From an uncultured Selenomonadales bacterium (lineage in GTDB: Bacteria; Bacillota; Negativicutes; DSM-1736; Dendrosporobacteraceae): a stretch of 64,000 nt of DNA. Where the stretch lies: contig CAMJML010000001.1 in the NCBI GenBank assembly GCA_946407015.1, positions 310,001 to 374,000 on the forward strand, in the 5' to 3' direction. Below, in pieces: positions 31,779-41,054 of this stretch. Positions within the stretch are counted from its first letter, which is position 1; each line of letters begins with the position of its first letter. The notes under the pieces are model-generated. The model was given only the letters and a program-made list of their open reading frames with translations, was not told the DNA's origin and ran no database searches. Both the position numbers and the translations under genes were made by a program.

Positions 31779-31839
31779 TTAATATTTTAAAAAATGTTTA
31801 AGTAGGATTGCTTGCTATTTTATGGGGGAGGGAACGGCG

Positions 31840-34800
31840 GTGAAAAAACGTCTTCATCTTGGCCTTGATATCGGTTCAACAACGGTGAAAATTGCCATTG
31901 TGAATGATAAACAGGAAATTATCTACAGTCAATATGCCCGCCATTATTCTGAAGTCAGGCTAAAGATCGTGGAGCTCATCGGCTATGCGTATCAAAAGTT
32001 TAAAGAGGCCGTCATTACGGTAGCCGTTACCGGCTCAGGCGGGATTTCCCTGGCCGAGGATTTAGATATTTTGTTTATTCAGGAAGTTGTTGCCGGTACC
32101 AAGTCTATTCATACCTTTTATCCGCAAACAGATGTCGTGATTGAACTGGGCGGCGAGGATGCCAAGATTACCTATTTTACCGGTGGCCTGGATCAGCGGA
32201 TGAACGGCATTTGTGCCGGCGGGACAGGCGCTTTTATTGATCAGATGGCTTCTTTGCTGCAGACTGACGCGCAAGGTTTGAATGCGCTGGCAAAACAGGC
32301 CGGCACGATCTATCCGATTGCCGCCCGCTGTGGGGTTTTTGCGAAGACCGACATTCAAGCCTTACTGAATGAGGGAGCTGCCAAACCGGACATTGCTGCC
32401 TCGGTTTTTCAGGCTGTGGTGGTCCAAACGCTGAGTGGCTTGGCGTGCGGCAAGCCGGTTCGCGGTAAGGTGGCCTTTTTAGGTGGTCCCTTATGTTTCT
32501 TGTCCGAATTGCGCAACCGGTTTGCACAAATGTTGCAACTGACCCCGGAAACCATCATTTTGCCCAGACAGGCCCAAGTCTATATGGCGGTTGGCGCGGC
32601 TCTGGCATCAGCCGGTCAGGCACCACTAACCTTTGAAGCCTTTTTCAGCCGTCTGAACCAACAGCCTGCTGCAGCCCGAGGCGAGGCCCGCCGACTGCAG
32701 CCCTTATTTCCCGACCAAGCCGAGCGGACTGCCTTTATCCGCAGGCACGGAGCCAGTACTGTTGTCAGCAAGCCCTTGCACCAGCACCGCGGCCATTGTT
32801 TCCTGGGGGTTGATGCCGGTTCGACCACCACAAAGGCCGTCTTAATGGACGAGCAGGGGGCGGTGCTATATCGCTACTATGGCAGCAACAACGGCAGTCC
32901 GCTGCAATCAGTGCAAGGCATGCTGCAAGAATTGTATCAGCAGCTTCCGGAGCAGGCCGTATTGGCCGCAACTGCCATTACCGGCTATGGAGAAGCGCTG
33001 CTCAAAAGCGCTCTGCAGTTTGATTATGGTGAAATTGAAACCATCGCCCATTATAAGGCTGCGGAGTTTTTCTGTCCGGGCGTGGATTTTATTTTGGATA
33101 TTGGCGGTCAAGATATGAAGTGCCTCAAGGTGCGGAACGGGAGGATCGACAATATCATTCTCAATGAAGCTTGTTCTTCCGGCTGCGGATCATTTCTCGA
33201 AACCTTTGCCCGGTCACTTGATTTGACTGTCCAGGAGTTCGCCCAGGCTGCGCTGGGAGCCAGCCAGCCGGTTGATCTCGGATCACGCTGCACCGTCTTT
33301 ATGAACTCCAAAGTTAAGCAAGCCCAGAAGGAGGGAGCGACAGTCGGTGATATATCGGCGGGGCTGGCTTTTTCCGTCATTAAAAATGCGCTGCATAAGG
33401 TCATCAAAGTCAAAAGCACTGCCGAACTCGGGAAAAAAATTGTAGTGCAAGGCGGGACTTTCTATAATGAAGCGGTGCTCAGAGCCCTGGAAATCTTATT
33501 GGGTCGCGAAGTGATCCGGCCTGATATTTCCGGATTGATGGGGGCCTTTGGGATGGCGCTGATTGCCCGGGAACGGTACCAGCCAGGGCAGCATACCCGG
33601 CTGCTTGGATTGGCCCAGGTAGCCGGACTGGACATGACCACCGCGATCCGGCGCTGCCCGTCCTGCGTCAATGCCTGCCTGCTGACCGTCAATCAATTGA
33701 ATGACGGCCGGGAAATGGTTTCCGGCAATCGCTGTGAAAAAGGGGGCAGTCACCAGGAGACGGGGGCTGTTCCGATTCCCAATTTATTTGCTTACAAACT
33801 GAAGCGCCTATTCCGCTACAGTCCGCTGACCGAGGCCCAGGCTCACCGTGGAGCGGTGGGCCTGCCGCGGGTCCTGAACATGTATGAAGACTATCCGTTT
33901 TGGTTTACCCTGTTTACCCGGCTTGGATTTCAGGTTAAGATTTCCGATCTTTCCTCAAAAGCCTTGTACGAGCAGGGAATGGAAACCATTTCTTCCGATT
34001 CGGTCTGTTATCCGGCCAAGCTGGTCCATGGTCATATCATGAATTTATTGGACAAAAATGTAGACTTTATTTTTTATCCTTGTATTACGCATGGCCCGCA
34101 GGAACAGCCGGAGGCCAATAATCATTTTCATTGCCCGATTGTGACCTCCTACTCGGAAGTCATCAAAAATAATGTGGATGACCTGGCAAAACGTCACGTG
34201 CGCCTGCTCAATCCGTTTTTACCCCTTACGCACAGACAGCGCCTGGTCAGGCGCTTATATGAAGAGCTTGGGGAGTTCGGTATCGGTCAAAGCGAGCTGA
34301 AACAGGCGGTCGATCAAGCCTGGCAGGAACAGCAAGCCTTTAAACAGGATATTCGCCAAGCCGGAGAAAGTGTTTTAAAACAGTTGGCCAGCCGCAACTT
34401 GCCGGGCGTGGTTTTGGCCGGACGGCCGTATCATCTTGATCCTGAGATCAATCATGGGATCCCTGCCATCATTACCGGTCTGGGCATGGCGGTTTTAACC
34501 GAGGACGCGGTAGCCCACCTGGGCGAATTTCCTGAACTTAGGGTTGTGGATCAATGGAGTTACCATTCCAGACTCTATGCAGCGGCCAGCTATGTGGCTT
34601 CCAGGCCGGACTTGGAATTGGTGCAGCTCAATTCATTTGGCTGCGGGATTGATGCCGTAACGGTTGATCAAGTTCAGGAAATTCTTGAACGAAGCTCGAA
34701 ACTGCATACTGTGCTGAAAATTGATGAGGGAACCAACCTGGGAGCAGCGCGCATTCGCTTGCGCTCGTTGCAAGCCGTCATGGGGGAACGCAAAAAAAAT

Positions 34801-36114
34801 CAGGATGACCTTCCTCGCAACCGGCCATTCTATCAGCGGAATGTCTTTACCAAAGCCATGAAAACCAGCCATACCATTTTGGCACCCGAGATGTCCCCGG
34901 TTCACTTTCAGTTTTTACAGGAGGCTTTCCTGGCTGCCGGTTACAATGTGGTCGTTTTGCCGCTGGCTGACCAGCAAACCATTGATATTGGACTCAAGTA
35001 TATCAACAATGATGCCTGCTACCCGGCTGTCATGGCATTGGGGCGGCTCATCCAGGCCTTGCAGTCCGGCCAGTATGATGTGGATCAGACCTCCATCCTG
35101 CTTGCCCAAACCGGTGGCGGCTGCCGGGCGACCAACTACATCGGCTTGCTGCGCAAAGGCCTGCAGGATGCCGGTTATCCACAGGTCCCCATTTTATCCC
35201 TCAATGGGAAGGGCATGGAGAAGCATCCTGGCTTTACCCTGGGGCCGGGGCTGCTGCACCGGGCTATTATGGGGCTGGTCTATGGGGATTTGCTCATGAA
35301 GCTGGTATATCAGGTAAGACCTTATGAGAAAATCCCCGGCTCGGCCAATGCGCTCTATCAAAAATGGGCAGCCATCTGCAAAGCTGATTTACACCAAGCC
35401 GACCGCAGCAGCTATAGCCGGAATATTCGCCATATTGTGCAGGAATTTGATGCGCTGGAGATTGTCAAAACAGTCAAACCACGGATTGGCTTAGTGGGTG
35501 AAATTTATGTAAAATTTCATCCTGTGGCTAATAATCAAATGGTGGCGATGATTGAGGCGGAAGGTGGCGAAGTGGTAGCCTCCAGTTTGCTGGATTTTAT
35601 TCTGTATTGTGCGTATGACGGAGAATTTAATTACCGTTATCTGGCGGGCAGCAAGCAATCACAATTAGCCGGCCGGGCACTGATTGCCCTTCTGGAGTTT
35701 TATCGCCGGCCTTTCCGTCAGGCGCTGAGGCAAAGCAGCCGGTTTCGGGATGTGCATACGATCCAGGAGATCGCCGCCGGGGCGGCTGATTTATTATCCT
35801 TAGGGCATCAAACCGGGGAAGGCTGGTTTTTAACCGGAGAGATAGTTGACTTACTGAACAATCAGATCAATAATATAGTTTGTATGCAGCCTTTTGCCTG
35901 TTTGCCAAACCATATCACCGGCAAAGGCATGATCAAGGCCATTAAGAGCAAATACCCACAGGCCAATATTGTAGCCATTGATTTTGATCCCGGTGCCAGT
36001 GAGGTTAATCAAGTCAACCGGATTAAACTCATGCTGGCGACGGCGTTTTCCGATCTGAAGCGGCAAGAACAAGAGGCGGGGATTGAAAGTGACTTTATGC
36101 AGGCCGAAGCCTGA
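31840..36114 (+). CDS. Giant acyl-CoA dehydratase activase-like fusion (two HgdC/BadF ATPase domains + DUF2229/HgdB-like region)
   Basis: 1,424-residue protein. Two ASKHA ATPase domains start at [19 protein letters not shown] (residue about 5) and [18 protein letters not shown] (about 320). Each keeps the two cysteines that hold the bridging [4Fe-4S] cluster in Hgd[10 protein letters not shown] with [10 protein letters not shown], and [10 protein letters not shown] with [10 protein letters not shown]. The middle is a DUF2229 region ([20 protein letters not shown]) and the end is HgdB-like ([19 protein letters not shown]). HgdC-type proteins inject electrons into 2-hydroxyacyl-CoA or aryl-CoA reductases by ATP hydrolysis; these large fusions have no established substrate. 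GTG 31840 follows GGGGGAGGG; ATG 31822 is too early. A TetR gene follows. Confidence 0.88.
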   Translation: MKKRLHLGLDIGSTTVKIAIVNDKQEIIYSQYARHYSEVRLKIVELIGYAYQKFKEAVITVAVTGSGGISLAEDLDILFIQEVVAGTKSIHTFYPQTDVVIELGGEDAKITYFTGGLDQRMNGICAGGTGAFIDQMASLLQTDAQGLNALAKQAGTIYPIAARCGVFAKTDIQALLNEGAAKPDIAASVFQAVVVQTLSGLACGKPVRGKVAFLGGPLCFLSELRNRFAQMLQLTPETIILPRQAQVYMAVGAALASAGQAPLTFEAFFSRLNQQPAAARGEARRLQPLFPDQAERTAFIRRHGASTVVSKPLHQHRGHCFLGVDAGSTTTKAVLMDEQGAVLYRYYGSNNGSPLQSVQGMLQELYQQLPEQAVLAATAITGYGEALLKSALQFDYGEIETIAHYKAAEFFCPGVDFILDIGGQDMKCLKVRNGRIDNIILNEACSSGCGSFLETFARSLDLTVQEFAQAALGASQPVDLGSRCTVFMNSKVKQAQKEGATVGDISAGLAFSVIKNALHKVIKVKSTAELGKKIVVQGGTFYNEAVLRALEILLGREVIRPDISGLMGAFGMALIARERYQPGQHTRLLGLAQVAGLDMTTAIRRCPSCVNACLLTVNQLNDGREMVSGNRCEKGGSHQETGAVPIPNLFAYKLKRLFRYSPLTEAQAHRGAVGLPRVLNMYEDYPFWFTLFTRLGFQVKISDLSSKALYEQGMETISSDSVCYPAKLVHGHIMNLLDKNVDFIFYPCITHGPQEQPEANNHFHCPIVTSYSEVIKNNVDDLAKRHVRLLNPFLPLTHRQRLVRRLYEELGEFGIGQSELKQAVDQAWQEQQAFKQDIRQAGESVLKQLASRNLPGVVLAGRPYHLDPEINHGIPAIITGLGMAVLTEDAVAHLGEFPELRVVDQWSYHSRLYAAASYVASRPDLELVQLNSFGCGIDAVTVDQVQEILERSSKLHTVLKIDEGTNLGAARIRLRSLQAVMGERKKNQDDLPRNRPFYQRNVFTKAMKTSHTILAPEMSPVHFQFLQEAFLAAGYNVVVLPLADQQTIDIGLKYINNDACYPAVMALGRLIQALQSGQYDVDQTSILLAQTGGGCRATNYIGLLRKGLQDAGYPQVPILSLNGKGMEKHPGFTLGPGLLHRAIMGLVYGDLLMKLVYQVRPYEKIPGSANALYQKWAAICKADLHQADRSSYSRNIRHIVQEFDALEIVKTVKPRIGLVGEIYVKFHPVANNQMVAMIEAEGGEVVASSLLDFILYCAYDGEFNYRYLAGSKQSQLAGRALIALLEFYRRPFRQALRQSSRFRDVHTIQEIAAGAADLLSLGHQTGEGWFLTGEIVDLLNNQINNIVCMQPFACLPNHITGKGMIKAIKSKYPQANIVAIDFDPGASEVNQVNRIKLMLATAFSDLKRQEQEAGIESDFMQAEA

Positions 36115-36165
36115 AACAGGCCTGCAGGCATACACGATTAGGTGGAATAAGGAAGTGACCGGCCA

Positions 36166-36777
36166 TTGGATGCTGACCATAAAGTTTCAACCAGGGAGAG
36201 AATTCTCCATGCCACGCTCGAATTGATCAATAATGAAGGCATCGAACATGTGACCATCAGAAAAATCACCGAAGCAGCTGAGGTGAATATTGCTGCGGTG
36301 AATTATTATTTTGGCTCGAAAGAGAATGTCATTAATGAAGCCTTAAAGGCGCTGATGAACAAATTAAACGGCACGTTTAAACAGCTTGATGATCCCGCCG
36401 TGCCGGCGCAAAGCCGTTTGCGCAATTTTTTGCATCGTTATGCGGACGAGACATTAGCCTATCCAGATGTGTTTAAAAACTTTATCAAACAGCTGATTGC
36501 CCACTATAATGATAATCAGGCTCATGTGGATTATATTGAATTTCTGCAGACAACCGGTTGGCAGAAGTTAAGAGTGCTGCTCAGGGAATGTACCGGAATC
36601 ACGAATGATGATATTCTCACCATGAAGATTGTTCAATTATTCAGCGCGCTGGAATTTCCGATTCTCCTCGGAATCCAGCTGCAGAACTTTCCAAACTTTG
36701 ATTATTATGATCAGCAAGTCCGTGATCAGTATGTCGAACTGTTGCTGCAATCCTTGCTGACCGTTCCAGCCGGATAA
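36166..36777 (+). CDS. TetR-family transcriptional regulator
   Basis: 203-residue regulator. The N-terminal TetR helix-turn-helix spans about residues 8-55 (TRERILHATLELINNEGIEHVTI, then RKITEAAEVNIAAVNYYFGSKENVI), followed by a ligand-binding helical domain of usual length. It starts at TTG 36166 with AAGGAAG about ten bases upstream. It follows the giant activase-like gene by 51 bases without a terminator between them, so the pair is probably one transcript and the regulator may control it through the palindrome at 31762-31778. Confidence 0.9.
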   Translation: MDADHKVSTRERILHATLELINNEGIEHVTIRKITEAAEVNIAAVNYYFGSKENVINEALKALMNKLNGTFKQLDDPAVPAQSRLRNFLHRYADETLAYPDVFKNFIKQLIAHYNDNQAHVDYIEFLQTTGWQKLRVLLRECTGITNDDILTMKIVQLFSALEFPILLGIQLQNFPNFDYYDQQVRDQYVELLLQSLLTVPAG

Positions 36778-36801
36778 AAGCACGCATAACATAAGGCTGT
36801 G

Positions 36802-36829
36802 AAAGGAGCCCGCTTGGGCTCTTTTTTCT
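36802..36829 (+). terminator. Intrinsic terminator after the TetR gene
   Basis: GAGCCC and GGGCTC flank a four-base loop, extended by A-T pairs into a T run. The remainder of the gap to 37140 holds the AT-rich palindrome at 37027-37054 and nothing else I could recognise. Confidence 0.8.
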
Positions 36830-37026
36830 TTTGCGGTTTCCGGTCAGGGTTAGAACGGTTTTTTCAAGGGAATATTGGTAAAGAGTGTAAGCGGGGGCAC
36901 GGAGACAAAAAAGCCTGAAATTTATGTGTTTATCCCCGGGAAGCTGAATTCTAACAGGTGATGCAGCAAAAAAATAGCATTCCCTTCCCTTTGATGAGTT
37001 GCTAAATGGAATGATATCGATTATTA

Positions 37027-37054
37027 TTTTAAATAATAATATTATTATTTAAAA
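37027..37054. promoter_or_regulatory. Perfect 28-bp AT-only palindrome upstream of znuCB
   Basis: The arms TTTTAAATAATAAT and ATTATTATTTAAAA are exact inverted copies with no spacer. The ATAAT-rich character is compatible with a Fur/Zur-family operator, and the next genes look like a zinc/manganese ABC importer. AT-rich spacers form palindromes easily, so this is only a candidate. Confidence 0.5.
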
Positions 37055-37140
37055 ATCTACTTATTTAGCGTATGTGGATGAGCGGATGAATCCTGTCCTG
37101 CCTAAAAAGCGGATAGGCCTGCTGTGAGGAGCGATTTTTA

Positions 37141-37890
37141 GTGAATGTTTTAGCGATAAAAGAAGTTTCCTTTTCCTATCTACCCAGTCAGCCTGTATTT
37201 GAACAAATCAATTTGACCATCGGGCAAGGGCGTTTTTTAGCGATGGTAGGGCCGAACGGAGCGGGAAAATCGACGTTATTAAAACTTTGTGTCGGCTTAT
37301 TAAAACCAACCGCCGGCCGGATTGAGCTATTGGGAACGCCGCTCGAGCAATTTAAAGATTGGTCGAAAGTGGTCTATATTGCTCAGCAAACTTTGCGTGA
37401 CCGTAACTTTCCGGCGACCGTCGAAGAGGTTGTGGCTATGGGGCGGGTTGCGCCTGCCGGAATTGGCAACCGCTTAAAAAAAGCGGATTACGACTTGGTG
37501 GAAGAGATGCTGATCACAGTCGGCATGCAGGATTTCCGCAAGCGAATGATTGGTGAGCTGTCGGGCGGCCAGCAGCAGCGGGTGGCCATTGCCAAAGCAC
37601 TGGTCGCCAAGCCGGAGGTCTTGCTGCTGGATGAGGCTACCTCAGGAGTGGACACGGCCACCAGAGAGAATATTTATTCTTTATTGCGCAGCATCAACCA
37701 GGCTCAGCGGATGTCCATCATCATGGTGTCCCATGATGTGGAGTGTATATCCCATTATGCCGATCAGATTGCCAATGTGGATGGCGGCATTACTTATTAT
37801 GGGGACCCGGCGGACTTTCAGCAGTTCTGCCGTTTGCAAAGAGGCAGCCGCCCTGCTCAAGGGGATTGGGGGGAAATCAGCTATGTTTGA
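37141..37890 (+). CDS. znuC: Zinc/manganese-type ABC transporter ATP-binding protein (ZnuC-like)
   Basis: 249-residue ATPase with Walker A GPNGAGKST, Q-loop YIAQQTLRDRNFPATVEEVV, signature [15 protein letters not shown], Walker B VLLLDEATSGVD and the H-loop MVSHDVECIS. The FPATVEEVV stretch after the Q-loop is typical of the metal-ion (ZnuC/MntB) subfamily. It starts at GTG 37141 after GAGGAG. It overlaps the permease gene by eight bases. No solute-binding protein gene of the ZnuA type is present in the window, so the receptor must be encoded elsewhere. Confidence 0.9.
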   Translation: MNVLAIKEVSFSYLPSQPVFEQINLTIGQGRFLAMVGPNGAGKSTLLKLCVGLLKPTAGRIELLGTPLEQFKDWSKVVYIAQQTLRDRNFPATVEEVVAMGRVAPAGIGNRLKKADYDLVEEMLITVGMQDFRKRMIGELSGGQQQRVAIAKALVAKPEVLLLDEATSGVDTATRENIYSLLRSINQAQRMSIIMVSHDVECISHYADQIANVDGGITYYGDPADFQQFCRLQRGSRPAQGDWGEISYV

Positions 37891-38722
37891 GTTGCTTCAA
37901 TATGATTTTATGCAGCGGGCGCTGCTGGCAGGGATTTTAGTCGGCATTTTATGTCCGGTCATTGGCGTTTTTCTTATTCTGCGCCGCCAGTCGCTTATTG
38001 GGGACGGTCTGGGGCATATTGCTTTCGCCGGTGTAACGGCAGGCTGGCTGCTGGGCGTTTATCCGGTATTGAGCGCGACTGTGGTGACCGTACTTTCCGC
38101 TTTAGGCATTGAAGAACTGCGTTCCAGAAGGCCGGTGTTTGCCGATATGGTGCTGGCCATCTTCTTTTACAGCGGTATTGCGGTTGCCATTATCTTAAGC
38201 AGCATGGTGAAGTCCAATAATGTCAATCTGATCAGCTATCTGTTTGGCAGTATTGTAACAGTCAGTGAGAGTGATGTGCAGACAATTGCCGGTTTAACGG
38301 TGGTGGTTCTGGGTATTTTGTTCTTCATTTTTAAAGAATTGGTTGCTGTGACGTTTGATGAAGAAGCGGCTAGAGTCAGTGGCATCCCCGTGAAAAAGAT
38401 TAACACCATGATTGCCGTCTTAACCGCTTTAACTGTTTCGGTATCGATGAGAATTGTCGGCATTCTGCTGGTATCCGCTTTAATGGTCATTCCGGTTGCC
38501 GCCAGCTTGCAGCTTTCCCGAAGTTTTCGCAGTACTCTGATCAATGCTGTCATTATTTCCGAGATATCTGTGCTGGCCGGGTTGGTTTTATCCTTCAGGG
38601 CCGATTTGGCGACAGGCGGAACCATTGTGATGACAGCGGTCACCATTTTTATTGGTGCATTTTTATCCAAGCAATTGAATGGCTTCAGCCTGGCCAGAAT
38701 GGGTACCCATAAATCAGAATAA
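37883..38722 (+). CDS. znuB: Zinc/manganese-type ABC transporter permease (ZnuB-like)
   Basis: 279-residue ABC-3 family permease with about eight hydrophobic segments: FMQRALLAGILVGILCPVIG at the N-terminus, RRQSLIGDGLGHIAFAGV (the conserved loop with His), and ALMVIPVAASLQLSRSF and GLVLSFRADLATGG near the end. These are standard for ZnuB/MntC/AdcB permeases. ATG 37883 follows a GGGGGGA ribosome site and overlaps znuC; the frame is open further upstream, but only as an overlap. It should pair with the upstream ATPase for divalent metal uptake. Confidence 0.92.
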   Translation: MFELLQYDFMQRALLAGILVGILCPVIGVFLILRRQSLIGDGLGHIAFAGVTAGWLLGVYPVLSATVVTVLSALGIEELRSRRPVFADMVLAIFFYSGIAVAIILSSMVKSNNVNLISYLFGSIVTVSESDVQTIAGLTVVVLGILFFIFKELVAVTFDEEAARVSGIPVKKINTMIAVLTALTVSVSMRIVGILLVSALMVIPVAASLQLSRSFRSTLINAVIISEISVLAGLVLSFRADLATGGTIVMTAVTIFIGAFLSKQLNGFSLARMGTHKSE

Positions 38723-38881
38723 TAATTTATTGATCATATTATTACTAATTAAGAATATTATTAACGATATAAGAATATTTTTAATGGTGAAATGACCGGC
38801 TGTACAAACCGGATCAAGGTGAGATTGTCAGTGCAAAGCCCAATCAAAGACTGGACTGCTAAAATGGTCTGGTTGTTTTGT

Positions 38882-38906
38882 AAAGACCGCAGAGCGGTCT
38901 TTTTTC
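38882..38906 (+). terminator. Intrinsic terminator between znuB and the YcgR-like gene
   Basis: AAAGACCGC and GCGGTCTTT flank the loop AGA, followed by TTTTC. It lies 160 bases after znuB, preceded by an AT-rich tract (38723-38785) resembling that before znuC and by small hairpins. It could end the znuCB transcript or attenuate a leader of the next operon. Confidence 0.8.
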
Positions 38907-39036
38907 ATTTTCTACTCCCGCGGTGCTTCCGGAAAAGTGGCCTAATCAGCTTCTGCGAAAGTACGCATAAGCCAACCAGCCTGCTCATATATATGTAGCA
39001 AAATCATTTCGGGGTTGTTATGTAAGGAGGAAGGTT

Positions 39037-40074
39037 ATGGAATCGGTGAGGAAGGCTCCACTGTGGCCACTATTTTTGCTGTTAAGTGCGGGGGTTGTGG
39101 GCACGGTTTTTTTATTGGAACCACGGAGCGAGGCGGATTTTCTGATTGGCTGGCTTCAGGCGAACTTTAACACAGTCCATATTTTGTTTTTCAGTATTAT
39201 TGTGGAGGCTTTGCCTTTTGTGCTGGTGGGAGTACTTGGGGCGATGCTGTTGGAGGCTTTTGTCACGCCGGAATTCATCAGGCGGATCATTCCGAAAAGC
39301 TGGCTGCCGGGTATGCTGATTAGCGGGCTGATTGGTCTTGTTTTTCCTTTCTGTGAGTGCGGTCTGGTTCCGATTGTCAAAAAGTTAATCGAAAAGGGCG
39401 TGCCGACACATCTGGGAATGGTCCTGTTACTCACCGTACCAATTGTCAATCCAATTGTGGGTGCAGCCACTAAACTGGCCTTTTTCAGTCAGCCTGAGAT
39501 CGTTGTCTTGCGTTTGGGTGGAGCTTATCTCATTGCCCTGCTGGTTGGCCTGATTACCCTGCTGCTTTGGCAGCGCAGCAGTATTCTGGCCAGAAAGCCT
39601 AAACATGCCTGTTTCTGCGGCTGTGGTCATGACCATCATCAGCATGATGAGCAGGGACGGCTGGCCAGAGCTTTCAGCCATGGCCAAGAGGAGTTTTTCA
39701 GTATTATGCGCTATTTGGCCATTGGGGCTTTACTGGCTGCGATTACGCAGGTATATTTCCCACGGGACGTGTTAAATGCGCTCGGCGGACATTCTGAAGG
39801 GTCGGTTGGCATTATGATGGTTGCAGCCTTTTTCCTGTCTATCTGTTCGGGAGCCGATGCGTTTGTGGCCAATACGTTTGCCAATACGTTTACCGACGGC
39901 GCTATTGTTGCCTTCTTAGTGTACGGACCTATGATCGATTTAAAGAACTTTCTCATGCTGGCCGCCGTTTTTAAGAAACCCTTTGTGCTTTACTTTTTAC
40001 TGCTCGTTTCCAGCCTTGTCTTTATTTACGGGATGCTGATCAATGACTGGGGGGTGATCCAGTGGTTGCATTAA
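39037..40074 (+). CDS. UPF0718 permease, YcgR-like
   Basis: 345-residue membrane protein of the DUF318/UPF0718 permease family with about eight hydrophobic segments. VFPFCECGLVPIVKKLIEKG and LLLTVPIVNPIVGAATKLAF carry the conserved cysteine pair and Pro-rich helix of the family, and FFLSICSGADAFVANTFA is the second half-motif. A cytosolic loop (about residues 188-205) has CFCGCGHDHHQHDEQ, a probable metal-binding segment. Bacillus YcgR and arsenic permease ArsP are relatives. Next to znuCB and a YcgQ-like gene, divalent metal handling is the best guess. GGAGGAAGG precedes ATG 39037. Confidence 0.85.
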   Translation: MESVRKAPLWPLFLLLSAGVVGTVFLLEPRSEADFLIGWLQANFNTVHILFFSIIVEALPFVLVGVLGAMLLEAFVTPEFIRRIIPKSWLPGMLISGLIGLVFPFCECGLVPIVKKLIEKGVPTHLGMVLLLTVPIVNPIVGAATKLAFFSQPEIVVLRLGGAYLIALLVGLITLLLWQRSSILARKPKHACFCGCGHDHHQHDEQGRLARAFSHGQEEFFSIMRYLAIGALLAAITQVYFPRDVLNALGGHSEGSVGIMMVAAFFLSICSGADAFVANTFANTFTDGAIVAFLVYGPMIDLKNFLMLAAVFKKPFVLYFLLLVSSLVFIYGMLINDWGVIQWLH

Positions 40075-40847
40075 TCCGCGCTGTTGCCTTGTTTTTACTG
40101 GCCTACACGCTGCACCAGCTGATGCAGGATAATACACTGTATCTGTATATTAATCCACGCTTTGCTCCGTTTACCAACATCAGCCTGGTCGCGATTGTTC
40201 TTCTATTCGGGCTGGCCCTGCTGGATGTGTTCCGTCAGATTTTGCGGCAGCAGTTCCGCTGGCGGGAATACTCTCAGGCTCCGTTCCTGGTTCTATTGGT
40301 GGCGCTCAGCCCGTTGATTTTTACGCCGCAAGCGTTAGGCAGTTCGATGATCAATCAGAAAGGACTCTGGACGTTTGGCGGGGCAAAATCCGTAGTCCAG
40401 CCTTTCAAGCAGCAACAGCCTGAGCGCTTTAAGGGCTCGATTGCTCAACAACTGCCGGGGGAAGCTGCGCAAACCGGGCAGCAGCAGGAGCTGCTTGAAC
40501 TAACGGATAAGAACTTTATTGTCAAGTTTGCTCAAATCCAGCGTCACCCCCAGAACTATGCCGGGAAGGAAATTGAACTGGAAGGTTTTCTGGTGCATCA
40601 CCCGCTTATGGATCAGGATAAAACCATGATTGCCCGTTATGCCATTATTTGCTGCGCAGCCGATGCCCAAGTCATCGGTTTTGGAATGACAGAGAAAGCC
40701 CCATTTCCTGAGGATACCTGGGTCAAAGTTCGGGGTCAGCTTATTCAGGAGGGGGAAATGGTTGTGTTGAAAGTCCAGCATATGGATAAAAGCCCTGTTC
40801 CGGCCAATCCCTATCTTTATGCCCCCGAGGGATTGCCGGAAATCTAA
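40062..40847 (+). CDS. TIGR03943/UPF0703 family protein, YcgQ-like
   Basis: 261-residue protein. Two or three hydrophobic segments lie in the first 90 residues (VALIRAVALFLLAYTLHQLM; PFLVLLVALSPLIFTP), followed by a soluble C-terminal domain with an OB-like pattern (YAGKEIELEGFLVHHPLMDQ; ARYAIICCAADAQVIGFGM; WVKVRGQLIQEGEMVVLKV). The adjacent cysteines in IICCAADA are conserved in this family. It is the usual partner of the UPF0718 permease, and the two genes overlap by 13 bases here (GTG 40062). Its role is unknown; the pair probably forms a metal or metalloid transport complex. Confidence 0.85.
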   Translation: MVALIRAVALFLLAYTLHQLMQDNTLYLYINPRFAPFTNISLVAIVLLFGLALLDVFRQILRQQFRWREYSQAPFLVLLVALSPLIFTPQALGSSMINQKGLWTFGGAKSVVQPFKQQQPERFKGSIAQQLPGEAAQTGQQQELLELTDKNFIVKFAQIQRHPQNYAGKEIELEGFLVHHPLMDQDKTMIARYAIICCAADAQVIGFGMTEKAPFPEDTWVKVRGQLIQEGEMVVLKVQHMDKSPVPANPYLYAPEGLPEI

Positions 40848-40870
40848 AGCGGATTCCGTTCTTTTCCCCA

Positions 40871-40907
40871 AAAAACCTTGCCGGCCATGGCCGGCAAGGT
40901 TTTTTTA
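40871..40907 (+). terminator. Intrinsic terminator of the YcgRQ operon
   Basis: A near-continuous palindrome AACCTTGCCGGC...GCCGGCAAGGTT with flanking A and T runs. It would work in both directions. Confidence 0.9.
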
Positions 40908-41054
40908 GAGGAGGGATAACATTATTGAAAGAAAATAGGTTATAATATGCGAAGAAGCCAAATTTAACCTTTTTTGTTAATGAATCAAGCATTTATTTCG
41001 ATAAAATCATTAAGCCGCAAGTCAGTTAGCCATTTTATGTTGGAGGCGGTCGCT

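Noticed and set aside
38792-38998. 67-codon frame between znuB and the YcgR-like gene
   Set aside because: It reads through an intrinsic terminator and shows no family features or ribosome site.
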